A DNA stretch of 5,124 nucleotides from Cyanobacteria bacterium OH_CFB_184. Its GTDB lineage: Bacteria > Cyanobacteriota > Vampirovibrionia > Gastranaerophilales > Gastranaerophilaceae. The stretch spans positions 1-5,124 of the forward strand of contig JAEZOG010000220.1 of assembly GCA_023414155.1 (NCBI GenBank), in the 5' to 3' direction. Of this stretch, positions 1 to 5,124 are shown piece by piece. A model generated the notes under the pieces. The model was given only the letters and a program-made list of their open reading frames with translations, did no database searches and was not told the origin of the DNA. Positions within the stretch are counted from its first letter, which is position 1. Each line of letters begins with the position of its first letter. A program made the translations under genes and the position numbers.

Positions 1-875
1 ATAACACCCTTGCCTGCTTCTTCGATTAGGCTGAAGATTTTTTTATCTTGATCAGTTATTCCATCCATTGCATCAACTACAAGAATTGCTACATCACAAT
101 CCCTGATAGCTCTTATAGCTCTGTCAACAGCAAATTTTTCAACACCCCAGTCAACTTTGGCTTTTTTTCTGATACCAGCAGTATCCACCAAGATGTATTC
201 TTCATTTTCATATTTTACTTTTGAATCGATGCTATCTCTTGTTGTACCAGACACATCTGATACAATAACTCTTTCTTTATTTAAAAGAGCATTAACGATA
301 GAAGACTTTCCGGCATTTGGTTTTCCAACAATCGCAATTCTTATGGTATCAGGTGTTTCTTCTTCATCGGGAACTTCAAAGTCTTCTGTAATTTCATCAA
401 GAAGGTCGCCGACTCCTCCAGAACCGTGAAGAGCTGATATAGCTTTTGGATCACCTAATGAAAGTTCATAAAATTCAGCAATCATCGGAGTTTTTTCTGG
501 TGAATCAATTTTGTTAACAACGAGGTAAACCTTTTTACCGCTTTTTCTTAATATATTAGCGATATCATAATCAATCGGATTGATACCGTCTTTACCATCG
601 ACTAAAAAGATAATTACATCAGATTCATCACAAGCGACTTTTGCCTGAGTGAATATATTAAGCATTATCTCATCTTCATCACCGGGAATAATACCACCTG
701 TGTCGATGACTGTAAAATCTTTATCTTGCCAACTTACGTCAAAATATATTCTGTCTCTTGTAACTCCAGGAGCATCATCCACTATTGACTGGCGGGCTCC
801 TACTAAACGATTAACAAAAGTAGATTTTCCCACATTTGGACGTCCTACTATAGCAACTACTGGTTTCTTTGACAT
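1..875 (-). CDS. der: Ribosome assembly GTPase Der (EngA), C-terminus cut by window edge
   Basis: Der is an essential double-GTPase that binds the 50S subunit and acts in late large-subunit assembly. The 291 codons visible begin MSKKPVVAIVGRPNVGKST. GTPase domain 1 shows the P-loop GRPNVGKS (residues 11-18), the switch Thr in GVTRD (37-41), DTGG (58-61), NKID (121-124) and the G5-like SALHGSG (147-153). An acidic linker (about 163-175) leads to domain 2, with P-loop GKPNAGKS (184-191), GTTRD (210-214) and DTAGIRKK (231-238). The frame leaves the window just before the second NKxD would appear. Family members are about 440 residues, so roughly 150 are missing, including the KH-like domain. The ATG at 873-875 puts the P-loop at the usual distance from the N-terminus and follows a modest Shine-Dalgarno (GTGAG, 5 nt spacing). 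The gene lies 91 nt downstream of motB in the same direction but has its own candidate promoter. Two P-loop domains in tandem make the identity nearly certain. Confidence 0.97.
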   Translation of the reverse strand, partial: MSKKPVVAIVGRPNVGKSTFVNRLVGARQSIVDDAPGVTRDRIYFDVSWQDKDFTVIDTGGIIPGDEDEIMLNIFTQAKVACDESDVIIFLVDGKDGINPIDYDIANILRKSGKKVYLVVNKIDSPEKTPMIAEFYELSLGDPKAISALHGSGGVGDLLDEITEDFEVPDEEETPDTIRIAIVGKPNAGKSSIVNALLNKERVIVSDVSGTTRDSIDSKVKYENEEYILVDTAGIRKKAKVDWGVEKFAVDRAIRAIRDCDVAILVVDAMDGITDQDKKIFSLIEEAGKGV

Positions 876-892
876 AATTTCTCACTTTTTAA

Positions 893-927
893 AATATAAC
901 TAATTTTAATACAAAAATAGTTATATT
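893..927. repeat. 10-bp perfect inverted repeat in the der leader
   Basis: The arms AATATAACTA (893-902) and TAGTTATATT (918-927) are perfect reverse complements separated by 15 nt. The element sits between the candidate der promoter and the der Shine-Dalgarno, so it would fall in the 5' UTR of the der mRNA. The stem has one G-C pair, so it would be weak as an RNA hairpin. It is not followed by a clean U-run, so I do not call it a terminator. It could be a regulator-binding dyad, a leader hairpin, or a chance result of AT-rich sequence. Confidence 0.4.
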
Positions 928-930
928 ACT

Positions 931-972
931 AGAATCAATTATAGAGAATCAATTATAGAGAATCAACTATCG
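931..972. repeat. Three tandem 14-bp units (AGAATCAATTATAG) overlapping the motB stop
   Basis: Units at 931-944 and 945-958 are identical (AGAATCAATTATAG on the plus strand). The unit at 959-972 (AGAATCAACTATCG) differs at two positions. The third unit contains the motB stop codon (TAG, minus strand, 967-969), and the other two lie in the motB-der gap. Read on the minus strand, each identical unit carries TATAAT and all three units carry TTGATT, so the array can supply promoter hexamers. The pattern looks like local slippage duplication starting at the end of motB. Confidence 0.9.
938..966 (-). promoter_or_regulatory. Candidate sigma-70-type promoter for der, built from tandem repeats
   Basis: On the minus strand, TTGATT (961-966, four of six to TTGACA) is followed after exactly 17 nt by a perfect TATAAT (938-943). 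The -35 comes from repeat unit 3 and the -10 from unit 1. Predicted transcription would start near position 931, leaving a 5' UTR of about 55 nt before the der ATG. The second TATAAT (952-957) has only GACCTT at the matching upstream distance, so it is weaker. The call rests on hexamer match and spacing alone, and such matches are common in AT-rich DNA. Confidence 0.55.
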
Positions 973-1911
973 AGAAGGTCCATTATCCAGCCTGATAACT
1001 CTATCTTTTTCGGCATTTTCATCGTCTGTAAGCTGTTTTGCAGCATCACTCAGACTTAAGACTCTGTTTATAGTTTCCATTTGCTGTTCTTTTTGGATTT
1101 TTTGATCTTTTTTATCGAATTTAATAAATTCATCTCTTGAATCTTCAAGTGGCTTAAACTTATTTCTCAAAACAACAATATCTACTCTTCTGTTCAATGC
1201 TCTATTTTTAGCGCTTGTATTTGGAGCCATCGGTCTTGTATCTGCAAAACCGATAACAGTGAATAAATCCGGAGTAAACTTAAATCTATCTATAAGATAT
1301 CTTACAACTGCACTTGATCTAGCCGAAGAAAGCTCCCAGTTAGACGGGAATTTTGCATTGGAAAACTGAATATTATCTGTATGTCCTTCAACCCTCATTA
1401 AGTGCATTATAAATTTGCGACCGATTATTCCACCGATTTTATCAAGCTGAATCTTTGCTTTTGGACTTAATTCAGCCGAGCCTGAGGCAAAAGCCAATGC
1501 TTCATCAGATAGAATAATTGTAAGACCTCTATCGTCAACTTTTGTGGTTATACCATCAAGTTCACCATTTTTTGACATTTCTTTTATCTGCTTTTGAATA
1601 TCTTGAAAAGAAGATTCTTCATACTTAGGATTTAAATATTCAAAAATAAGGGAACTCATCAAAGAATCAGCAGGAGTAGAACTTAAAACACTCTCGCCTT
1701 GAGAATCCATAATCCCTTGAGAACCTTCAATTACGCTATGAGAAAAAGAACCTTTTAAGGACTGACCTAAGCTTGTAAACTTAGCAACATCTGTTTGAGC
1801 AAGCGCATAAAGAACAACGAAAGTCGCAAATAAAAGCGTCATGAAGTCGGCGTATGACACCAGCCAACGTTCTAAATTTTCATGTTCTTCATGTTTCTTT
1901 TTTCTTGCCAT
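967..1911 (-). CDS. motB: Flagellar stator protein MotB (OmpA-family peptidoglycan-binding)
   Basis: MotB pairs with MotA to form the ion channel of the flagellar stator and anchors it to the cell wall. The 314-residue protein has a basic cytoplasmic N-terminus and one membrane segment (about 17-38) with the motif WLVSYADFMTLLFA. Asp22 there matches the essential ion-carrying Asp (Asp32 in E. coli). A low-complexity periplasmic linker (about 50-115) follows, then an OmpA-like domain (about 138-248). That domain shows VEGHTDN (174-180), NWELSSARS (191-199) and NRRVDIVV (240-247); Asp179 and Arg198 are in the positions that bind peptidoglycan in OmpA-type domains. A charged 66-residue tail (249-314) follows the domain, longer than I expect. 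The start ATG overlaps the motA stop as TAATG, indicating translational coupling, with GAAGAG just upstream. The TAG stop lies inside a tandem repeat. TolR or ExbD is excluded by the OmpA domain. Confidence 0.96.
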   Translation of the reverse strand: MARKKKHEEHENLERWLVSYADFMTLLFATFVVLYALAQTDVAKFTSLGQSLKGSFSHSVIEGSQGIMDSQGESVLSSTPADSLMSSLIFEYLNPKYEESSFQDIQKQIKEMSKNGELDGITTKVDDRGLTIILSDEALAFASGSAELSPKAKIQLDKIGGIIGRKFIMHLMRVEGHTDNIQFSNAKFPSNWELSSARSSAVVRYLIDRFKFTPDLFTVIGFADTRPMAPNTSAKNRALNRRVDIVVLRNKFKPLEDSRDEFIKFDKKDQKIQKEQQMETINRVLSLSDAAKQLTDDENAEKDRVIRLDNGPSR

Positions 1912-2675
1912 TATTTCTCTTCAGACTTACCCATATCAGGTAAAAATGATTGTAATTTTCTCTCGATTAACGCAGGGCTTTCACCTGCTTGTATAGATAA
2001 AACACCTTCAATTATGATTTCTTTTTTCAACATAACTTCTTGATATTTAAATTTAATTTTAGTACCAAAAGGAATAAAGAATATGTTAGCGGCGATAAGA
2101 CCGTAAATTGTAGCAACGAAGGCAACTGCAATACCAGCTCCCAACTTAGATGGATCATTCAAGTTCTGCATAACCTGAATAAGACCCAATACCGCACCTA
2201 CGATACCCAAAGTTGGTGTATAACCACCAAAGGACTCCCAAACTTTAGCACCTGCGGATACTTTTTCTTCTAGTCTGGCGATTTGATTTTCCATCATAGA
2301 CTTAACTAAAACAGGATCTGAACCGTCACTTACCGCTTCAAGTCCAAGTGTAAGGAGAGGATCTGACGCTTTTTTTGCATCTTTTTCAAGTGCGATGATA
2401 CCTTCTTTTCTTGCCTTTTGAGCATATTTCAATATTTCTCTTATTGTTTCATTTAAATCAACATTAAGATTTCCAAATACATCTTTTAAGATAACTATAG
2501 AAAGTTTAAGAGTAGAAGCAGGGAAACTCATAATAACTGCGCCCAATGAACCGCCAATAACGATTAAAAACGCTGTTATCTGAATTAATTGCCCGACGTT
2601 TCCGCCTTCCATAGCTTGACCCAATAATACAAGGCCTACTCCGATTATCGGTCCTAATAATGAGGTCAAATCCAT
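1911..2675 (-). CDS. motA: Flagellar stator protein MotA (MotA/TolQ/ExbB family)
   Basis: MotA is the inner-membrane stator subunit whose cytoplasmic loop pushes on FliG as ions flow through the MotA-MotB channel. At 254 residues it has four hydrophobic segments (about 5-22, 31-51, 153-172, 182-204) and a large charged loop between segments 2 and 3. That loop carries ARKEGIIALE; Arg89 and Glu97 match the FliG-contacting Arg90 and Glu98 of E. coli MotA. Pro154 (in TPTLGIVG) and Pro202 (in FFIPFG) match the conserved Pro173 and Pro222. Compared by eye with sodium-type PomA/MotP, the positions of the Thr residues near segments 3 and 4 are Ala161 and Ala188, followed by Thr189, so a proton motor is more likely. 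The short form beginning MDLTSLLGPIIG resembles the MotC/MotP branch rather than the longer enteric MotA. It is first in the operon, after a strong Shine-Dalgarno. Confidence 0.96.
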   Translation of the reverse strand: MDLTSLLGPIIGVGLVLLGQAMEGGNVGQLIQITAFLIVIGGSLGAVIMSFPASTLKLSIVILKDVFGNLNVDLNETIREILKYAQKARKEGIIALEKDAKKASDPLLTLGLEAVSDGSDPVLVKSMMENQIARLEEKVSAGAKVWESFGGYTPTLGIVGAVLGLIQVMQNLNDPSKLGAGIAVAFVATIYGLIAANIFFIPFGTKIKFKYQEVMLKKEIIIEGVLSIQAGESPALIERKLQSFLPDMGKSEEK

Positions 2676-2682
2676 ATAGTTA

Positions 2683-2689
2683 CTCCTTT
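2683..2689 (-). promoter_or_regulatory. Ribosome binding site of motA
   Basis: The minus strand reads AAAGGAG, 7 nt before the motA ATG at 2673-2675. It is the strongest Shine-Dalgarno on the minus strand of this window and fixes the motA start. Confidence 0.85.
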
Positions 2690-2780
2690 ATTCCTATTCT
2701 ATTTAATAATAAATGCTGAAGTTTTAAATCATATAATTAACTTAATTTTAACACACGTATTAACATGGTTGATGCAATTG

Positions 2781-2809
2781 ATTATAAACCCATTTTCCAA
2801 ACTAGTAAA
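2781..2809 (-). promoter_or_regulatory. Candidate sigma-70-type promoter for motAB
   Basis: On the minus strand, TTTACT (2804-2809, four of six to TTGACA) precedes a perfect TATAAT (2781-2786) by 17 nt. Transcription would start near 2774, giving a 5' UTR of about 100 nt. A second, weaker candidate lies upstream: TTGATT (2835-2840), 16 nt, TATATT (2813-2818). I found no convincing flagellar sigma-28 site (TAAA...GCCGATAA type) in the 181-nt gap, which suggests housekeeping transcription of the motor genes. This is inferred from hexamers only. Confidence 0.4.
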
Positions 2810-2856
2810 ATAAATATAATATTATCAGAAAAAAAATCAATTTTCGACACGTCTGC

Positions 2857-3771
2857 CTATACATTAAATTTATACAAGTCGTTCAGGTACTTATAGATAT
2901 CAACATTGATTTTTAAATACTTTTCTAAGTCTTCTTTTTTTAGTTCTTTAAACTCATCTGAATCATAAGATTTATTAGAAGAAATTAATATAACATTAGT
3001 AACATCGATAACTCTTTCATCAAGGTCAAAAAACGACTTGTAATAAACCTTGTCAGAATAATCGCCTCTATAGGTATAAACATTTTTAAAGATTTTTTTA
3101 TATTTGGCTAGAATTTGAGGCAGAAAAATATTTTTAGGATGTTCAAACTCGGCACTGGAACATAGATTCGAAACAAAGATTCCGTCTCTTTTTAATGAGC
3201 GGGAAATTTTCTGCAAATAACCATCTTCTAAAAACCTTGAATCGATACCTTCATTATTTGCGACATCCACGACAATTATGTCGTATTTTTTCTTGTTAAA
3301 GTTTAAAAAAGCTATTCCATCTTGCAAATGAAAATTAAATTTGTCAGACGCTTTAAATTCAAAATAATCCTGGGCAATATCAAGAATATTTTCCTCAATA
3401 TCAACAACATCGATATTATCTAAGTCTTCGAAAAGAACCTCATAATCTTTTACTATTTTCCCGGTGCCCATTCCGACCAAAAGAATATTTTTTGCATTAG
3501 GATTCATAAGATAAGGAATCAAAAAATAATTTACATAAGGCAAATTACCCTTATAAAAGTCAGTATCTACAAAACCTGCCTGATAAGTATTTTTAAAATG
3601 CAAAAATCTACCCACTTCATTTTCAACAACAGAAATCTTATGAAACGAAGACTCTTTTTCATAAAGAACCTTATCCTCGAACTTTTTTGCATTAATGAAT
3701 TCCAACAGTTTTTTATCAGGTCTTTTTATGGCTAAATTTTCCGGAATTAATACGAAATTTTCATCATTCAT
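2857..3771 (-). CDS. Spermidine-synthase-like protein with degenerate catalytic motif
   Basis: This 304-residue protein has the Rossmann methyltransferase fold of the spermidine synthase family, but its reaction is unknown. An N-terminal beta-rich part (about 41-75: FHKISVVENEVGRFLHF...QAGFVD) resembles the family's N-terminal domain. Next come the nucleotide loop NILLVGMGTG (95-104), the acidic strand end VDIEENI (123-129, Asp124 and Glu126), DGIAFL (151-156) and YDIIVVDVAN (163-172). True aminopropyltransferases usually read DSSD or DSTD at the last site; here Asp169 remains but the second Asp is Asn172. A charged C-terminal part (about 265-304) has no recognisable motif. No signal peptide or membrane segment is seen, so it is probably cytoplasmic. 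The start has no Shine-Dalgarno and lies right beside a candidate promoter. It is divergent from lysS and 181 nt upstream of motA. Alternatives are a small-molecule methyltransferase or an unusual aminopropyltransferase; speE is not assigned. Confidence 0.85.
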   Translation of the reverse strand: MNDENFVLIPENLAIKRPDKKLLEFINAKKFEDKVLYEKESSFHKISVVENEVGRFLHFKNTYQAGFVDTDFYKGNLPYVNYFLIPYLMNPNAKNILLVGMGTGKIVKDYEVLFEDLDNIDVVDIEENILDIAQDYFEFKASDKFNFHLQDGIAFLNFNKKKYDIIVVDVANNEGIDSRFLEDGYLQKISRSLKRDGIFVSNLCSSAEFEHPKNIFLPQILAKYKKIFKNVYTYRGDYSDKVYYKSFFDLDERVIDVTNVILISSNKSYDSDEFKELKKEDLEKYLKINVDIYKYLNDLYKFNV

Positions 3772-3778
3772 GAGATTA

Positions 3779-3808
3779 ATTATGACATAAATTTCATGTT
3801 AATGCTAA
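3779..3808 (-). promoter_or_regulatory. Candidate promoter of the spermidine-synthase-like gene (likely leaderless)
   Basis: On the minus strand, TTAGCA (3803-3808, four of six) and CATAAT (3779-3784, five of six) are separated by 18 nt. The transcription start expected 6-7 nt after the -10 is about 3772-3773, directly at the ATG at 3771. Together with the lack of any Shine-Dalgarno, this points to a leaderless or nearly leaderless mRNA. The site lies inside the lysS promoter on the other strand. Confidence 0.4.
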
Positions 3809-3811
3809 AAT
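3782..3811 (+). promoter_or_regulatory. Candidate extended -10 promoter of lysS
   Basis: ATGACA (3782-3787, five of six to TTGACA) is followed after 18 nt by TAAAAT (3806-3811, five of six to TATAAT). A TG at 3803-3804 makes an extended -10 (TGCTAAAAT). Transcription would start near 3818, giving a 5' UTR of about 28 nt that ends in a good Shine-Dalgarno. There is no room for a T-box, so tRNA-dependent leader control of lysS is not supported. Confidence 0.55.
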
Positions 3812-3836
3812 TTTAATACAGAATATCAAACTATTT

Positions 3837-3841
3837 GGAGG
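3837..3841 (+). promoter_or_regulatory. Ribosome binding site of lysS
   Basis: GGAGG lies 4 nt before the ATG at 3846-3848. The spacing is slightly short, but no other in-frame start fits the family N-terminus better. Confidence 0.85.
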
Positions 3842-3845
3842 CAAA

Positions 3846-5124
3846 ATGCAAGAAAATAACCCACCACAAGATCACATTAGAAGCGCTAGAATCCAGAAAT
3901 TAGCCGACTTGGCTGATAAGGGAATTAATCCATATCCATATTCTTTTGACAAGAACACAACAGCAAAAAATCTGCACGATAAATATGCTCATTTAGAAAA
4001 CGGTGAAGAAACAGAAGATAACTTTGCAGTTGCAGGAAGAATCATGGCGATGAGAAACTCTGGCATGTTCATTGACTTGATGGACGACAGTGGGAAAATT
4101 CAAATATTCTGCCACAAAGAAAATCTTGGTGATGACCAGTTCAAAACACTAAAACTTGTAGACATCGGCGACATAATCGGAGTTCACGGAACAATAAGAA
4201 GAACGCCAAGAGGTGAATTAAGCATAAAAGCTACAAGCTACAAACTTTTATCAAAATCATTAAAACCGCTTCCTGAAAAATTCCACGGCCTTACTGACGT
4301 TGAAACAAGATACCGTCAAAGATATGTTGACTTAATTATGAATGAAGACGTAAGAAACACTTTCAGAGTAAGAAGCAAAATTATTCAAAAAATAAGAGAA
4401 TACCTTGTTAACCTTGGTTTCCTAGAAGTAGAAACTCCAATGTTACACACTCAAGCTGGTGGAGCGGCTGCAAAACCGTTTTTAACACACCACAATGCGC
4501 TTGACATGGATATGTTCTTAAGAATAGCTCCTGAGCTTCACTTAAAAAGACTTATCGTAGGTGGCTTGAGCGAAAAAGTATTTGAAATAAACAGAAACTT
4601 CAGAAATGAAGGACTTTCTCCAAGACACAACCCGGAATTCACAATGATGGAGCTTTATCAAGCATACGTTGATTACAACGAAATGATGGCTCTTGTTGAA
4701 AATATGGTTTCATCAGTAGCTCAAGAAGTTCTAGGAACGATGAAAATCAACTATTGTGGAAAAGAAATAGACCTAACGCCTCCTTGGGATAGAAAAACAA
4801 TGCTTGGCGCAATAAAAGAATATACTGGCATTGATTTTAACGATTTCTATACAGTGGAAGAAGCCGGTCAAAAAGCTGAAGAGCTTGGTATTGAAGTAGA
4901 TGAAACTGACAACTGGGGTAAAATCCTTGATAAAATCTTCGAAGAAAAAGTTGAGCCACACTTAATTCAACCTATTCATATCATTGATTATCCAAGAGAC
5001 ATATCTCCTCTTGCAAAAGTTCACAGGGACAATCCAAGACTTACAGAAAGATTTGAATCCAGAATTAACGGATGGGAAATTTGTAACGCCTTTTCAGAGC
5101 TTACAGACCCAATCGATCAGAGAA
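3846..5124 (+). CDS. lysS: Lysyl-tRNA synthetase, class II, C-terminus cut by window edge
   Basis: LysS charges tRNA-Lys with lysine using ATP in the cytoplasm. The 426 codons present run in one open frame to the window edge. An N-terminal helix region contains RSARIQKLADLADKGINPYPY (12-32), typical of class IIb LysRS. An OB-fold anticodon-binding domain follows (about 60-134, AVAGRIMAMRNSG...). The catalytic domain starts near 150. It shows motif 1 with its conserved Pro (EVETPML, Pro198), GGAAAKPF (205-212), and motif 2 (FRNEG, 252-256, then HNPEFTMMELYQAY). It also shows ISPLAK (386-391) and EICNAFSELTDP (411-422). Motif 3 (the GIDRL region) lies beyond the edge. Family members are about 490-510 residues, so about 70 are missing. 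It is the only plus-strand gene and has its own promoter and Shine-Dalgarno. AspRS and AsnRS are excluded by the GGAAAKPF and ISPLAK signatures. Confidence 0.97.
   Translation, partial: MQENNPPQDHIRSARIQKLADLADKGINPYPYSFDKNTTAKNLHDKYAHLENGEETEDNFAVAGRIMAMRNSGMFIDLMDDSGKIQIFCHKENLGDDQFKTLKLVDIGDIIGVHGTIRRTPRGELSIKATSYKLLSKSLKPLPEKFHGLTDVETRYRQRYVDLIMNEDVRNTFRVRSKIIQKIREYLVNLGFLEVETPMLHTQAGGAAAKPFLTHHNALDMDMFLRIAPELHLKRLIVGGLSEKVFEINRNFRNEGLSPRHNPEFTMMELYQAYVDYNEMMALVENMVSSVAQEVLGTMKINYCGKEIDLTPPWDRKTMLGAIKEYTGIDFNDFYTVEEAGQKAEELGIEVDETDNWGKILDKIFEEKVEPHLIQPIHIIDYPRDISPLAKVHRDNPRLTERFESRINGWEICNAFSELTDPIDQR

Noticed and set aside
157..429. Plus-strand 90-codon open frame
   Set aside because: It is antisense to der, which has intact GTPase motifs over the same stretch; the translation shows no family motif and there is no Shine-Dalgarno.
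649..903. Plus-strand 84-codon open frame
   Set aside because: It is the complement of the first Der GTPase domain and has low-complexity Ser-rich content typical of antisense reading.
2040..2273. Plus-strand 77-codon open frame
   Set aside because: It lies fully inside motA on the opposite strand and has no recognisable domain.
2816..2825. Palindrome ATAATATTAT, and AATTAA-C-TTAATT at 2735-2747
   Set aside because: Short AT-only dyads are expected by chance in DNA of this composition, and no second copy or conserved operator pattern was seen.
2829..2850. Intrinsic terminator after the spermidine-synthase-like gene
   Set aside because: There is an 8-T run on the minus strand just after the stop, but I could not find a stable G-C stem directly before it, only A/T pairing.
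2821..2850. Sigma-28 flagellar promoter upstream of motA
   Set aside because: CTGATAA on the minus strand resembles the GCCGATAA -10, but no TAAAGTTT-like element is present at the required distance.
3772..3845. T-box or lysine riboswitch in front of lysS
   Set aside because: The leader is only about 74 nt in all, far too short, and no specifier-loop or antiterminator pattern is visible.
4773..4961. Minus-strand 62-codon open frame
   Set aside because: It lies fully inside lysS and its Phe-rich translation is the complement of the Glu/Lys-rich coding sequence.

Overview
The window is AT-rich, gene-dense bacterial DNA with five protein genes, two of them cut by the window edges. From left to right they are the GTPase gene der (minus, C-terminus missing), motB and motA (minus, the flagellar stator), a spermidine-synthase-like gene (minus), and lysS (plus, C-terminus missing). 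Four genes point left and lysS points right, so the only divergent junction is the 74-bp gap at 3772-3845. I see no rRNA, tRNA, CRISPR array, insertion sequence or phage gene.

The organism is a low-GC flagellated bacterium. The second GTPase domain of Der has the form 'FAVDRAIRAIRD...DGITDQD', which by eye looks closer to cyanobacterial-lineage Der proteins than to Firmicutes or proteobacterial ones. With low GC and motility genes, this fits a non-photosynthetic cyanobacterial relative (Vampirovibrionia/Melainabacteria, for example a gut Gastranaerophilales type). That is an inference from remembered family patterns and is held at moderate to low confidence.

Region by region: 1-875 is der, for 50S ribosome assembly. 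876-966 is a short leader containing three 14-bp tandem units, a candidate sigma-70-type promoter built from two of those units, and a 10-bp inverted repeat. 967-2675 is a motA-motB operon with a 1-nt TAATG overlap; its stator is predicted to be proton-driven. 2676-2856 is the motA leader, with a strong Shine-Dalgarno and one or two candidate promoters. 2857-3771 is a protein with the spermidine synthase fold whose polyamine-site motif is degenerate. 3772-3845 holds two candidate promoters that interlock back to back. 3846-5124 is class II lysyl-tRNA synthetase.

The neighbours are mostly housekeeping genes plus a stand-alone motor operon, with no sign of an undescribed multi-gene system. The most interesting points are regulatory: the repeat-built der promoter and the interlocked divergent promoters with a probably leaderless transcript. 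The altered catalytic motif of the spermidine-synthase-like protein is also worth a look.
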